64,000 nt of DNA from Elizabethkingia miricola (GCF_001675285.1 NZ_LSGQ01000003.1:124001-188000); one strand, 5' to 3'; positions 54,323 through 63,684 are shown, numbered from the stretch's first letter. Notes: generated by a model not told the origin, from the letters alone. A program made the numbers and translations.

Positions 54323-54900
54323 TGGATATTAAAAAATTCTGGGACGAGGCTGTTACTTATAACGAATACTTAAGACATGCCGGAGAAATTTTGGGAAATC
54401 CAAGAAATCAGCAGGATATTGACTATCTGGAATACTACAAGTTAGGAATTCAGAGAATGAACAGAATGTCTGAAAAATACCTTCCTAATGAAAAGCAGGT
54501 GGAAATACTTGCGCAAAAAAACTTCAGAGGAAGAATACTAATTATTTCTGAAGCATGGTGTGGTGATGCAAGTCAGGCAATACCGGTTGTTGTAAAATTC
54601 TTCGAACAATATGAAGTAAGAATTACATACCGCGATCAGGAACCTTCATTAATAGATGAATTTTTAACCAATGGCGGAAAGTCTATTCCGATTATTCTGT
54701 TTTTGGATGAAGATTTCAATGTAATAGGTCAGTGGGGACCACGTCCGGCACACGGGAAAGAACTTTTAAATAAGCATAAAAACGATCCTGAGAATTATAC
54801 AAAAGATGATTTCTACCATGAATTACAAGTGTATTATGCCAGAAATAAAGGTTATGATACTATTGAAGAACTTTTGGAAATAATCCCTTCGGGTAAATAA
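54322..54900 (+). CDS. Thioredoxin family protein with a single-Cys active site
   Basis: 192 residues without a signal peptide. Helical N-terminus ([20 protein letters not shown]), then a thioredoxin fold with EAWCGDASQAIPVV at 78-91 (Trp79, Cys80) and the Pro-rich SIPIILFLDEDFN strand. The second active-site Cys is replaced by Ala-Ser, so this belongs to the WCGDA-type cytosolic thioredoxin-like group of Bacteroidota. Role unknown. It overlaps aroC by one base and precedes a TlpA-like gene by 9 bases, making a three-gene operon. Confidence 0.82.
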   Translation: MDIKKFWDEAVTYNEYLRHAGEILGNPRNQQDIDYLEYYKLGIQRMNRMSEKYLPNEKQVEILAQKNFRGRILIISEAWCGDASQAIPVVVKFFEQYEVRITYRDQEPSLIDEFLTNGGKSIPIILFLDEDFNVIGQWGPRPAHGKELLNKHKNDPENYTKDDFYHELQVYYARNKGYDTIEELLEIIPSGK

Positions 54901-54909
54901 CAATTACAG

Positions 54910-55461
54910 ATGAAAGGTTCAAAAATATGGATATTGGTACTGGTTGCTGTTGTTGCAGTGATCTTTCTGGTGCCGGGTCTTAGAAACTTTTTTAAAGATC
55001 AGGTGATGATGAAGCCAACGGTTGAGAAGTTGAATAATGAAGTGACTGTAACCGATGCTGAGTACAATATTGAATTAAAAGGGATGAATGTGCCGAATGC
55101 TAATCTTAAAGATTTCAAAGGCAAGGTTGTATTTCTGAATTTCTGGGGAACATGGTGTCCGCCATGCCGTCAGGAATGGCCAACAATCCAGAAACTATAT
55201 GATGGCAAAAAAGATAAAATGGATTTTGTTCTTATTGCCATGCAGGATAAAGAAGAGGATGTTGCTAAATTTTTGAAAGAAGGTAACTACACAGTTCCTG
55301 TATATATTGCAACAAGTCCGCTTCCGGATAAGTTTCTGGTAAAGATTTTCCCTTCTACATTTATTCTTGATAAGACAGGAAGAATACTGAAAAAAGAAGA
55401 AGGTGCAGATGACTGGAACTCAGATTCTAATCAGCAATTTGTAGATACTGTCACAAAATAA
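54910..55461 (+). CDS. TlpA-like membrane-anchored thiol:disulfide oxidoreductase
   Basis: 183 residues; an uncleaved N-terminal membrane anchor (IWILVLVAVVAVIFLVPGL) then a periplasmic thioredoxin-like domain with an intact WCPPC (82-86) and the Pro-containing KIFPSTFILDKTGRI. Reduces or isomerises exported cysteines, probably for cytochrome c maturation or periplasmic redox homeostasis; the exact partner is unknown. It follows the single-Cys thioredoxin by 9 bases. The intact CxxC contrasts with the two degenerate ones nearby. Confidence 0.9.
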   Translation: MKGSKIWILVLVAVVAVIFLVPGLRNFFKDQVMMKPTVEKLNNEVTVTDAEYNIELKGMNVPNANLKDFKGKVVFLNFWGTWCPPCRQEWPTIQKLYDGKKDKMDFVLIAMQDKEEDVAKFLKEGNYTVPVYIATSPLPDKFLVKIFPSTFILDKTGRILKKEEGADDWNSDSNQQFVDTVTK

Positions 55462-55518
55462 ACATTGGTATAGATTTTGAAATTTTAATGTCATCAAACC
55501 AAAATATAATTTACAGAA

Positions 55519-55857
55519 ATGGCATTAAAAGCATCAAAAATCAGACTGATACAAGAGGCATTCAGACATAAAGGTTTTATCCGAAAGCTTCCGGACTTAT
55601 TCAGAATGATAAAATTCATTTCAAAAGGAGATTACAAACCCGATCTTAAAGGTTTTATTCTTCCCGGTCTGGCACTTGTATATGCTATATCACCAATCGA
55701 TGTGCTTCCGGACTGGATTCCGGTAATAGGGCAAATGGATGATTTGGCAGTATTAGCACTGGCTATGCCGGTACTAATGAAAGAAGTTGAAAAATTTCTA
55801 ATCTGGGAAGATGACAAGAAAAACGGAATTAAAACGATTGAAGTCGACGCTCAGTAA
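55519..55857 (+). CDS. YkvA family protein (DUF1232)
   Basis: 112 residues, with the family core YAISPIDVLPDWIPVIGQMDDLAVL in one hydrophobic region (shown here as DVLPDWIPVIGQMDDLAVL) preceded by a basic N-terminal half (KASKIRLIQEAFRHKGFIRKL). Predicted inner-membrane associated with one or two short helices. Function unknown. A strong terminator follows. Confidence 0.85.
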   Translation: MALKASKIRLIQEAFRHKGFIRKLPDLFRMIKFISKGDYKPDLKGFILPGLALVYAISPIDVLPDWIPVIGQMDDLAVLALAMPVLMKEVEKFLIWEDDKKNGIKTIEVDAQ

Positions 55858-55876
55858 AAACAATACACAGAATAAG

Positions 55877-55900
55877 CCACCCATTTCGGGTGGTTTTTTT
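55877..55900 (+). terminator. Rho-independent terminator
   Basis: Stem CCACCC / GGGTGG with a five-base ATTTC loop, then T7. It closes the aroC-to-YkvA stretch. Confidence 0.8.
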
Positions 55901-55956
55901 ATTTTTGACCTTTGAAACGGTGGCTGATAAAATATCAGCCGATGAATATATTACGG

Positions 55957-56877
55957 ATGAAACAAAACAATAAACTTCTGATCTCTGTCGTAGGACCTAC
56001 TGGTATAGGCAAAACCAAACTTGCAATTGAAATTGCACAGCGTTTTGGGACAGAAATAGTTTCATGCGATGCCCGTCAGTTTTTTAAAGAAATGCCTATA
56101 GGTACAGCTATGCCAGATGAAGAGGAACTGGCTGCTGCACCCCATCATTTTATTGCTAATCTCAGTATTCAGGATGATTATTCTATTGGTAAATATGAAA
56201 AAGACGCTCTGAATAAATTAGAAGAGTTGTTTCAGAAATATGATGTTGTTATAATGGTAGGGGGCTCCGGAATGTATGAAAGGGCTGTTATTGACGGATT
56301 AGATAAACTGCCGGAAGCCAACGCAGATAATATTGGAAAACTGGAAGCTATTTTAGAATCTGAAGGTATTGCAAAACTTCAGGAACTCCTGAAAGAAGCG
56401 GATCCGAAATATTATGAAAAAGCTGATATTGAAAACCCAAGAAGGCTGCTAAGGGCATTAGATATTTATTGGCAGACAGGAAAGCCGTATTCTGACCTTT
56501 TGAATATAAGCCGTGAAGGTAGAAATTTTGATGTTCTCCGAATAGGAATAGAGGCTCCACGGGAGGTCTTGTATGAGAGAATTAATAAACGTGTGGATAT
56601 TATGATGGAGAAAGGTTTACTGGAAGAGGCAACAGTACTTTATCCTTACCGTGAGAAGACAGCATTGCAAACAGTTGGTTATACAGAGCTGTTTAAATAT
56701 ATGGATGGCGAATGGACACTGGATTTTGCAGTTGAAGAAATAAAGAAAAACAGCAGGCGCTATTCAAAACGTCAGCTTACCTGGTATCGTAAAGCAGCTG
56801 ATATCCATTACTTGCAGCTGGATTATACCCCAAAAGATCTCGAAGAACTATTGAGACAATTATCTCTTATAAAATAA
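55957..56877 (+). CDS. miaA: tRNA dimethylallyltransferase
   Basis: Adds an isopentenyl group to A37 of tRNAs reading U-starting codons. 306 residues from the ATG at 55957 (MKQNNKLLISVVGPTGIGKT); two upstream ATGs (55912, 55942) would add 5 to 15 residues not shared by the family. P-loop GPTGIGKT at 13-20, the CDARQFFKEMPIGTA region and the C-terminal KNSRRYSKRQLTWYRK are all typical. Monocistronic, convergent with the efflux operon. Confidence 0.93.
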   Translation: MKQNNKLLISVVGPTGIGKTKLAIEIAQRFGTEIVSCDARQFFKEMPIGTAMPDEEELAAAPHHFIANLSIQDDYSIGKYEKDALNKLEELFQKYDVVIMVGGSGMYERAVIDGLDKLPEANADNIGKLEAILESEGIAKLQELLKEADPKYYEKADIENPRRLLRALDIYWQTGKPYSDLLNISREGRNFDVLRIGIEAPREVLYERINKRVDIMMEKGLLEEATVLYPYREKTALQTVGYTELFKYMDGEWTLDFAVEEIKKNSRRYSKRQLTWYRKAADIHYLQLDYTPKDLEELLRQLSLIK

Positions 56878-56880
56878 AGA

Positions 56881-56904
56881 AATCACGGCCCTAAAGCCGT
56901 GATT
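56881..56904. terminator. Shared terminator of miaA and the efflux operon
   Basis: Perfect 9-bp stem AATCACGGC / GCCGTGATT with a six-base loop; T-rich sequence follows on the minus strand (efflux operon side). Confidence 0.7.
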
Positions 56905-56940
56905 CCCGTTTAAATAGATTATATAAAAATGGATTGACAT

Positions 56941-58353
56941 TTATTTCCATCCGCCACCAAGGGCTCTGTAAAGATCTACCATGCTGCTCAGACGCTGGCG
57001 TTTGATAGAAGCAAGGTTGAGTTCAGCCTGAAGCGAATTTGCCTGTGCGGTAATCACTTCCAGATAATTTGCCATTCCGCTTTTGTAAAGCATCTGTGCA
57101 TTTTTTATCCCGTCTTTCAAGGTAGATACCTGATCAACAGCTGTTAGTTCCTGTGTCTTTAGCTGCTCGTTGGAAGCCATAGCATCTGAGACTTCACCCA
57201 TAGCATTCAGAACAGATTGACGGAACATGAGTACATTTTTTTCACGTTGAATTTTCGCAACTTCCAGATCAGTTTTCAATTGTCTTTTCTGGAAGATAGG
57301 CTGGGTAATCCCTCCCAGTGCAGAACCGAACAATGATGCCGGAATCTGAAACCAGTTATCAAATTTGAAAGAATTAATCCCACCACCTGCAGTAATTTTC
57401 AGAGCGGGATACATATTGGCTTGTGCAATACCAACTAAAGCATTAGATTCCAGTAAGGCCAGTTCCTGCTGTCTTACATCCGGGCGGCGGCTTACCAATG
57501 CTGCAGGAAGTCCGGCGGAAATATTTGCAGGCATAGAAGCATCTGCAATATCCAGGGATCTGTTCACTGTGTTAGGAGCTTCTCCCGTAAGAATACTTAA
57601 AGCATTCTCCTGGATAGCAATATTCTGTTTCAGTTGCGAAATAAGAAGCTCGGTTGACTGTTTCTGCGCTTTTGCCTGTTGAATTCCCAAAGCTGTAGCA
57701 TCACCGCTGTCCCACATTTTTTGTGTAATGGTTAATGTACTTTCACTTAGTTCCAGATTCGACTCTGCTATTTTCATTTGCTTGTCCAGCATAAGCAGGT
57801 TGTAATACCCCTGAGCAATGGCAGCGATAACCTGAGTCTGTATTGCTTTTGACGCTTCATACGTCTGTAGATACTGCATTTTGCTTACTTCCTTCTGGTT
57901 TTTAATTTTTCCCCAGATATCTGCTTCCCAGGAAAGGTTGAAAGCTGCATTATAGTCTTCTACATGGTTTTTTCCGATAAATAGATTCAGACTCTGACCA
58001 TTCATACTGTTTTTAGAAGGCCTTGATATCTGTGCCGATGTCGTAAAATTAATATCGGGGAATTGTAAATATTTGGCCTGCAATAATCTTTCCTGCGATG
58101 CAGCTACCTGCTTCAATGCGATCTGTAAATCGAGATTATGGTTAATTCCTTTCTCTATTAACTGCTGAAGTGTCTGATCACCGAAAAATTGTTTCCAGCT
58201 CATATTGGCAATACTGGCTGTATCAGCAGTTGCCGTAAAACGAAACTCCGAGGGCAGCTGAAGATCAGGCTTTGTATAAGCTACTCTGGTTTTACACGAA
58301 ACCACAATTGCGGCCAGTGCTACTACCAGAAATATTTGATGTATTCTTTGCAT
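56941..58353 (-). CDS. RND efflux outer-membrane channel lipoprotein (OprM/TolC-like)
   Basis: 470 residues; the signal sequence ends in lipobox VVSC, so it is lipidated at Cys20. The two TolC/OprM repeats are visible, e.g. SWEADIWGKIKNQKEVS in the first and AALVSRRPDVRQQELALLES in the second. It forms the outer-membrane exit duct of the tripartite pump. Last gene of the operon, 15 bases after the pump gene. Confidence 0.93.
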   Translation of the reverse strand: MQRIHQIFLVVALAAIVVSCKTRVAYTKPDLQLPSEFRFTATADTASIANMSWKQFFGDQTLQQLIEKGINHNLDLQIALKQVAASQERLLQAKYLQFPDINFTTSAQISRPSKNSMNGQSLNLFIGKNHVEDYNAAFNLSWEADIWGKIKNQKEVSKMQYLQTYEASKAIQTQVIAAIAQGYYNLLMLDKQMKIAESNLELSESTLTITQKMWDSGDATALGIQQAKAQKQSTELLISQLKQNIAIQENALSILTGEAPNTVNRSLDIADASMPANISAGLPAALVSRRPDVRQQELALLESNALVGIAQANMYPALKITAGGGINSFKFDNWFQIPASLFGSALGGITQPIFQKRQLKTDLEVAKIQREKNVLMFRQSVLNAMGEVSDAMASNEQLKTQELTAVDQVSTLKDGIKNAQMLYKSGMANYLEVITAQANSLQAELNLASIKRQRLSSMVDLYRALGGGWK

Positions 58354-58368
58354 GTCTATTAAATAATT

Positions 58369-61300
58369 TTAGTGTGAAGCAGAATGTTGATGAGCTAATT
58401 CTTTCTGAAGTGCTCTGCGTTTTTTCTTGCTTGGCATTTTTTCATGCAGGTACTGGAAGATTACATATAATACAGGAATAATGAAGATTCCCAGTAAAAC
58501 TCCGGTAAGCATTCCGCCAACAGTACTGATTCCGATAGAATGATTTCCTTTAGCCGACGCGCCTTGTGTCCAAACCAATGGAAGCATACCAATAATGAAA
58601 GCGAAAGATGTCATCAGAATAGGACGAAGTCTTAGTCTGGATGCCTGAAGCGCAGACTCTATCAACGACTTGCCTGCTTTTCTCCGCTGAACAGCAAACT
58701 CCACAATCAGGATTGCATTTTTCGCCAGTAATCCGATAAGCATAATCAGTCCCACCTGAACATAAATATTGTTATCAATTCCTGCCAATCCGGTGAAAGC
58801 ATATACCCCGAATATTCCCGTTGGGATTGTCAGAATAATAGCAAACGGAAGGATATAACTTTCATACTGTGCAGAAAGCAGGAAGTAGACGAATAATATA
58901 CTCAGCAGGAAGATAAATGCAGTCTGTCCGCCTGCTTTAATCTCTTCACGGGTAATACCTGTCCATTCGTAACCATAACCACGAGGAAGTGATTGCTTAG
59001 CTACTTCTTCTACGGCTTTAATGGCATCTCCGGTACTGTATCCTGGTTTTGGTGTACCATTGATGGTAACGGCATTGAATAAGTTATTTCTTGTTACAGT
59101 TTCAGGTCCAAAAGTCCGTTTTAATTTAACTAGTGTTTTAGTCGGAACCATTTCACCCATATTATTTTTCACATAAATACCTTCCAATGAATTGATATCT
59201 GTACGATACGGAACATCGGCCTGGGCCATTACTCTGTAGTATTTACCAAATCTGTTAAAATCGGATACAAAGCTACTACCAAAATAGATCTGCATAGTCT
59301 GCATCAATTCAGTGATGGATACACCTAGTTGTTTTGCTTTTTCAGAATCGACTTCTATCGTGTATTGTGGATTTCCGGCAGCATATGTAGTGAAGGCAAA
59401 TGCAATTTCTTTTCTTTTCATCAATTCACCAATAAATGCCTGAGTTGTTGCTCCTAATTGCTCGAAAGAGCCGTTAGTTCTGTCCTGCAGCATAAATTCG
59501 AAACCACTGACGTTACCAAAACCTTGTACAGTAGGGAAGTTGAAGAAGAATGCATTAGCATCTTTTACAGCACTTACTTTTCCTGTTAAAGCCGCAGCAA
59601 TCTGATCAGGATCTTTCATATCACCCCTCTTATCAATATCTTTCAGTCTGATGAAACCTGCAGAATATGGGGATGCATTAGCATTACTGATAAAGTTTAG
59701 TCCATCTGCTACCCAAAGGTGATTTGTAGCATTTTCCTTCTTCACAATTTTATCAATCTCCTCTGTAGCCCGGTGTGTTCTTTCCAATGAACTTCCTGGT
59801 GGAGTATTTACAGCGTATAATACAAATCCCTGATCTTCGGTTGGAATAAATCCGGATGGTGCTTTTTTGATAAGGAAAACACTGATTGCAGTAATCAATA
59901 CAAGACCACCTACAGCTACCCATTTATTCTTAATCAGGAATTTGAGGCTGTAAATATATTTACGTGTCATTGTATTAAACGCAGCATTAAAGGCTCTAAA
60001 GAACTTGGCACCAAATCCTTTTTTCTCATGATGTCCATGTTCACCTTGTGGATCATCCAGAAACAGCGCACAAAGCGCAGGACTTAAAGTAAGTGCATTA
60101 ATTGCAGATATAATAATTGCAATAGCCAGCGTAAATGCAAACTGTCGGTAGAAAACACCGGCAGGACCCTGCATAAATCCTACAGGAACGAATACGGCAG
60201 ACATAACTAATGTAATGGAGATAATGGCACCGGATATTTCACTCATAGAGCTCATTGTTGCCTGTTCCACCGGCATACCTGTTTGCTCCATTTTGGAATG
60301 GACTGCCTCTACCACAACAATAGCATCATCCACAACAATACCAATAGCTAATACCAATGCAAACAATGTAAGCATGTTGATACTGAAACCGAATAGCTGA
60401 AGGAAGAAGAATGTACCAATAATTGCAACCGGAACTGCAATCGCCGGAATTAGTGTAGATCTGAAATCCTGAAGGAAAATATAAACTACGATAAATACCA
60501 GAATAAATGCAATAACCAAAGTCTCTACAACCTGATGGATAGATGCATCCAGAAAGTCTTTAGAGTTGTACATAATAATAGGCTTTACACCTTTAGGAAG
60601 AGTCGTAGAGAACTCGTCTACCTGTTTCTCGATTTCAGTAAGGATCTCATTAGCATTGGAACCTGCAGTCTGTAAGATTGCAAATCCGGCAACAGGTTTT
60701 CCGTCTACACGATTCTCTGCGGTATAAGTGTAAGAACCTAATTCTACTCTTGCAAGATCTTTTAGCCTAAGGAAAGAACCATCAGCGTTTGCTTTGATAA
60801 CAATGTTTTCGTAGTCATCATTTTTATTCAGTTTACCTTTATACTTAAGGATATATTCATAGGTTTCTTTACTTCCCTGACCTAAACGGCCGGGTGCTGC
60901 CTCCAGGTTATGGTCTTTAATTGCGGCCATTACTTCCTGAGGAGAAAGATTATTAGCTGCTAAACGGTCTGGTTTCAGCCATATTCTCATAGAGTAATCT
61001 CTTGTTCCAAACACCTGGGCTTGTGCTACTCCGGGGATACGCTGTATCTGAGGAATAACATTAATTTTCAGGTAATTTTGAAGGAAAAGCTCATCATATT
61101 GTTTAGGATCTTCACTGTATAATCCCATGAACATAATAAAACTGTTCTGTACTTTCTGAGTGGAAATACCAGACTGGGTTACTTCCTGAGGAAGCTGGCT
61201 CATTGCTTTGGATACTCTGTTTTGTACGTTTACTGAAGCATTGTCCGGATCGGTTCCCTGCTTAAAAAATACATTTAGAGTCATCGTACCATCATTACTG

Positions 61301-61545
61301 GAATTGGAAGTCATATATGTCATGTTTTCCACCCCGTTCACTGCTTCTTCAATAGGATTGGCTACCGAACGGGCTACAACTTCTGCATTGGCTCCCGGAT
61401 AGAAAGCTGTAACCTGTACACTTGGAGGTGCAATATCCGGGAACAGTGTAATCGGAAGGTTAAACAATGAAAGAGTCCCCAGCAATAGCAGTATTATAGA
61501 GATAACGGTAGAGAGTACCGGTCTTTCAATAAATTTTTTTAACAT
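58369..61545 (-). CDS. RND multidrug efflux pump, inner-membrane transporter (AcrB/HAE1 type)
   Basis: 1058 residues with the typical twelve-helix layout: N-terminal helix, large periplasmic loop, then helices 2-6, a second loop, and helices 7-12. The proton-relay Asp pair is in helix 4 (AIGIVVDDAIVVVEAV) and the N-terminal FPDIAPPSVQVTAFYPGANA is the porter-domain signature. Exports hydrophobic drugs and detergents by proton motive force. C-terminal tail is His/Lys-rich and cytosolic. Flanked by adaptor and channel genes; complete length indicates an active pump. Confidence 0.96.
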   Translation of the reverse strand: MLKKFIERPVLSTVISIILLLLGTLSLFNLPITLFPDIAPPSVQVTAFYPGANAEVVARSVANPIEEAVNGVENMTYMTSNSSNDGTMTLNVFFKQGTDPDNASVNVQNRVSKAMSQLPQEVTQSGISTQKVQNSFIMFMGLYSEDPKQYDELFLQNYLKINVIPQIQRIPGVAQAQVFGTRDYSMRIWLKPDRLAANNLSPQEVMAAIKDHNLEAAPGRLGQGSKETYEYILKYKGKLNKNDDYENIVIKANADGSFLRLKDLARVELGSYTYTAENRVDGKPVAGFAILQTAGSNANEILTEIEKQVDEFSTTLPKGVKPIIMYNSKDFLDASIHQVVETLVIAFILVFIVVYIFLQDFRSTLIPAIAVPVAIIGTFFFLQLFGFSINMLTLFALVLAIGIVVDDAIVVVEAVHSKMEQTGMPVEQATMSSMSEISGAIISITLVMSAVFVPVGFMQGPAGVFYRQFAFTLAIAIIISAINALTLSPALCALFLDDPQGEHGHHEKKGFGAKFFRAFNAAFNTMTRKYIYSLKFLIKNKWVAVGGLVLITAISVFLIKKAPSGFIPTEDQGFVLYAVNTPPGSSLERTHRATEEIDKIVKKENATNHLWVADGLNFISNANASPYSAGFIRLKDIDKRGDMKDPDQIAAALTGKVSAVKDANAFFFNFPTVQGFGNVSGFEFMLQDRTNGSFEQLGATTQAFIGELMKRKEIAFAFTTYAAGNPQYTIEVDSEKAKQLGVSITELMQTMQIYFGSSFVSDFNRFGKYYRVMAQADVPYRTDINSLEGIYVKNNMGEMVPTKTLVKLKRTFGPETVTRNNLFNAVTINGTPKPGYSTGDAIKAVEEVAKQSLPRGYGYEWTGITREEIKAGGQTAFIFLLSILFVYFLLSAQYESYILPFAIILTIPTGIFGVYAFTGLAGIDNNIYVQVGLIMLIGLLAKNAILIVEFAVQRRKAGKSLIESALQASRLRLRPILMTSFAFIIGMLPLVWTQGASAKGNHSIGISTVGGMLTGVLLGIFIIPVLYVIFQYLHEKMPSKKKRRALQKELAHQHSASH

Positions 61546-61617
61546 AAGAATTGAATTTTGAAGTATTCATTTGGGAATACTCCTTATTGTTATGATATTC
61601 TATAATTTCATTATCTG

Positions 61618-62781
61618 TTATAGAGGTTTTGCCTGAAGCAGACTATCGGAAGAAAGTGCTTTAGGATTAACAGCAGCGCCATCTTTCAACATTCCTAAAC
61701 CTGTATAGATAATTTTATCACCGGCTTTAAGACCATCGGAAACAAAATAGTAACTGTTTGTTTTTCCGGAAATGGTGATAGGTTTACTGGTTACTTTCTT
61801 ATCTTTTCCAAGAATATAAACATAGGTTTTATCCTGAATTTCAAAGATTGATTCCTGTGGAATTACCAATGCACTGCTCAACAGTTGAGGCATACGTACC
61901 TTACCAGTATTACCGTTTCTTAGTGTTCCATTAGCATTAGGGAAGACTGCTCTTATGCTGATAGCTCCTGTGCTTTTATCGAATTGCCCGTCGATAATAC
62001 TCATTCTTCCTTTCTCAGGATAAAGGCTGTTATCAGCAATCACAAGATCTACCATTGGCATATTTTTAATTTTTTCTTCCAGGGTTGCACCTGTATACTT
62101 GTTTTTAAAAGCAATGAAATCCATCTCACTTAAAGAGAAATAAGCATATATTTCGCTTACGTCCGAAAGTGTTGTCAACGGATTAGGATCTGTTCTGGAA
62201 ATAAGACTTCCTTTTTTATTCGGAATTCTTCCGATATATCCGCTTACTGGTGCCGTAATGGTTGTAAACCCGGCATTAATTCTTGCATTTCCTAAAGAGG
62301 CTTTTGCCTGCTCTGCTGCTGCAACAGCGACTGCATAATTGGCTTTTGCAGTTTTTAGCTGTACATCCGAAACAACTTTAGAACTTACAAGGGGAATTAA
62401 GCGGTCTACTTCTACTTTAGCCTTTTGTATGTTGGCATTAGCAGCCTGTAAATTAGCCTGAGCCATATTTACCTGCTCCCCGTAGGTACGGGAATCAATT
62501 TTAAATAAAGGCTGACCTGCTCTTACAAAAGAGCCTTCTTCTACATAGATTTTATCCAGGTAACCATCTACCTGAGATCTTATTTCTACATTGTTTTTTC
62601 CTTCAAGCGCAGCAGGAAATTCCTGATAAGTAGTAGCTGGTGAAGAAACTACAGTATATACGGGTACCTGCGGTGGTGGAGGAGCCTGTCCTGCAGTTTC
62701 CGAGGCTTTGCTACAACTGTTTAGTAGTAATATGATACCAGAAAGCAGTATAATAATTCCTGATTTTTCAAGCATTTTCAT
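61618..62781 (-). CDS. RND efflux periplasmic adaptor (AcrA/MexA type)
   Basis: 387 residues; lipobox ILLLNSC (Cys23) directs lipidation. Lipoyl, alpha-hairpin and beta-barrel domains follow: VEIRSQVDGYLDKIYVEEGSFVRAGQPLFKID (parts: EIRSQVDGYL and EGSFVRAGQPLFKI), a long coiled hairpin (90-160) and INAGFTTITAPVSGYIG. Bridges the inner-membrane pump to the outer channel. First structural gene after the TetR gene, 72 bases before the pump gene. A candidate operator lies 80 bases upstream. Confidence 0.94.
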   Translation of the reverse strand: MKMLEKSGIIILLSGIILLLNSCSKASETAGQAPPPPQVPVYTVVSSPATTYQEFPAALEGKNNVEIRSQVDGYLDKIYVEEGSFVRAGQPLFKIDSRTYGEQVNMAQANLQAANANIQKAKVEVDRLIPLVSSKVVSDVQLKTAKANYAVAVAAAEQAKASLGNARINAGFTTITAPVSGYIGRIPNKKGSLISRTDPNPLTTLSDVSEIYAYFSLSEMDFIAFKNKYTGATLEEKIKNMPMVDLVIADNSLYPEKGRMSIIDGQFDKSTGAISIRAVFPNANGTLRNGNTGKVRMPQLLSSALVIPQESIFEIQDKTYVYILGKDKKVTSKPITISGKTNSYYFVSDGLKAGDKIIYTGLGMLKDGAAVNPKALSSDSLLQAKPL

Positions 62782-62860
62782 TATAATTTCAGATTTTTTT
62801 GTTTTTAGGCTTAGTTTCTGTTTTTACAGATTAAAATAAGGTTTATAGGTGTAATATTTT

Positions 62861-62873
62861 CTAACAGTGTTAA
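62861..62873. promoter_or_regulatory. Candidate TetR operator, site 3 (upstream of the adaptor gene)
   Basis: CTAACAGTGTTAA, a near-palindrome CTAAC-N3-GTTAA, matching the other two sites. It lies just downstream of a weak minus-strand promoter: TTTG (62914-62917) and TATATTTT (62883-62890), spacing 23. Confidence 0.6.
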
Positions 62874-62998
62874 TAATTAAATAAAATATAACTGTCTGAA
62901 AAATAGAGCGTGTCAAATATCCGGACGCATTAGTTTTATAAGTTTTTTAATTAAAAAGTGTGATGAACAGTATGTTTATTATTTGTACGTTAGTTTTC

Positions 62999-63011
62999 CT
63001 AACGGTGTTAA
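62999..63011. promoter_or_regulatory. Candidate TetR operator, site 2 (downstream of the TetR gene)
   Basis: CTAACGGTGTTAA, one base different in the core from sites 1 and 3. An extra half-site makes a second inverted repeat, CGTTAG-TTTTC-CTAACG (62988-63004), overlapping it, so several GTTAG half-sites are clustered here. Confidence 0.55.
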
Positions 63012-63030
63012 TATTTGGTTCAAAAAAAAT

Positions 63031-63627
63031 TTACAAAGATTTAATAAAAGAAACAACCGCCTCATCAAAAGTAGATTTGTTCATTGTTTCTGGTATATCT
63101 GCATTACGCATCATCATAATAGAAATCATTCCGTGTACTGCAGAGAATAGAGCATGAGATTTATGACAGGCTTCATCTGTATTGGAACCGTTTTTCTCAA
63201 TAATTCTATAGGTGCAGTCGTAAATCATCTGCTGAAAAAGCGAGAACTCATCTTTCATCTGGCCCTTGCCACAACACTGCATTCCCAATCCGAACATGAG
63301 CTGATAATACTCTTTGTTTTTAAAAGCAAAATCCCAGTATGCATTTACTAAAGCCGTTAGCTGTTCTTCCGGGGTTTCATATTTCTTTTGGGCTTTTATT
63401 AAGTCTTTTTGTAAGAGTTTAAATCCCTGAAGAGAAATTTCAAAGAGAATAGCTTCCTTATTTTCAAAATGATCATATACTACCGGAGCACTATATTCTA
63501 TGGCATCTGCTATTTTTCTCATAGAGAGTGATGCCCATCCTTCCGTTTTGGCCAGATTGAATGCTGCCTGCAAAATGTTTGCACGCACCGATTCTTTTTC
63601 CCGCTGTCTACGTTCATGTACTCCCAT
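63031..63627 (-). CDS. TetR/AcrR family transcriptional repressor of the efflux operon
   Basis: 198 residues, start at 63627 (MGVHERRQREKESVR); an ATG 27 bases further upstream overlaps the operator and is less likely. The helix-turn-helix is WASLSMRKIADAIEYSAPVVYDHFENKEAILFE in 35-67 (split: LSMRKIADAIEY and SAPVVYDHFENKEAIL), normal for TetR. The C-terminal ligand domain contains three Cys (CCGKG, DCT, ACH). Predicted to repress itself and the adjacent pump genes; three operator copies support this. The inducer is unknown. Confidence 0.92.
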   Translation of the reverse strand: MGVHERRQREKESVRANILQAAFNLAKTEGWASLSMRKIADAIEYSAPVVYDHFENKEAILFEISLQGFKLLQKDLIKAQKKYETPEEQLTALVNAYWDFAFKNKEYYQLMFGLGMQCCGKGQMKDEFSLFQQMIYDCTYRIIEKNGSNTDEACHKSHALFSAVHGMISIMMMRNADIPETMNKSTFDEAVVSFIKSL

Positions 63628-63638
63628 GATAATTTTTC

Positions 63639-63651
63639 CTAACAGTGTTAG
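63639..63651. promoter_or_regulatory. Candidate TetR operator, site 1 (upstream of the TetR gene)
   Basis: CTAACAGTGTTAG, a perfect CTAAC-N3-GTTAG palindrome, 11 bases upstream of the tetR ATG and next to its -7 element, so bound repressor would block transcription start. Confidence 0.7.
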
Positions 63652-63684
63652 CAAATTTACAGTACTTATTGTTCTGTTTCCAAA
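63652..63684 (-). promoter_or_regulatory. Promoter of the TetR gene
   Basis: On the minus strand TTTG (63681-63684), 21-nt spacer and TAAATTTG (63652-63659), an exact consensus. Its -7 element abuts operator site 1. Confidence 0.7.

Noticed and set aside
62960-63157. 65-residue plus-strand frame overlapping the 3' end of tetR
   Set aside because: Antisense to the TetR gene over half its length and no family match; the region is better explained by operators.
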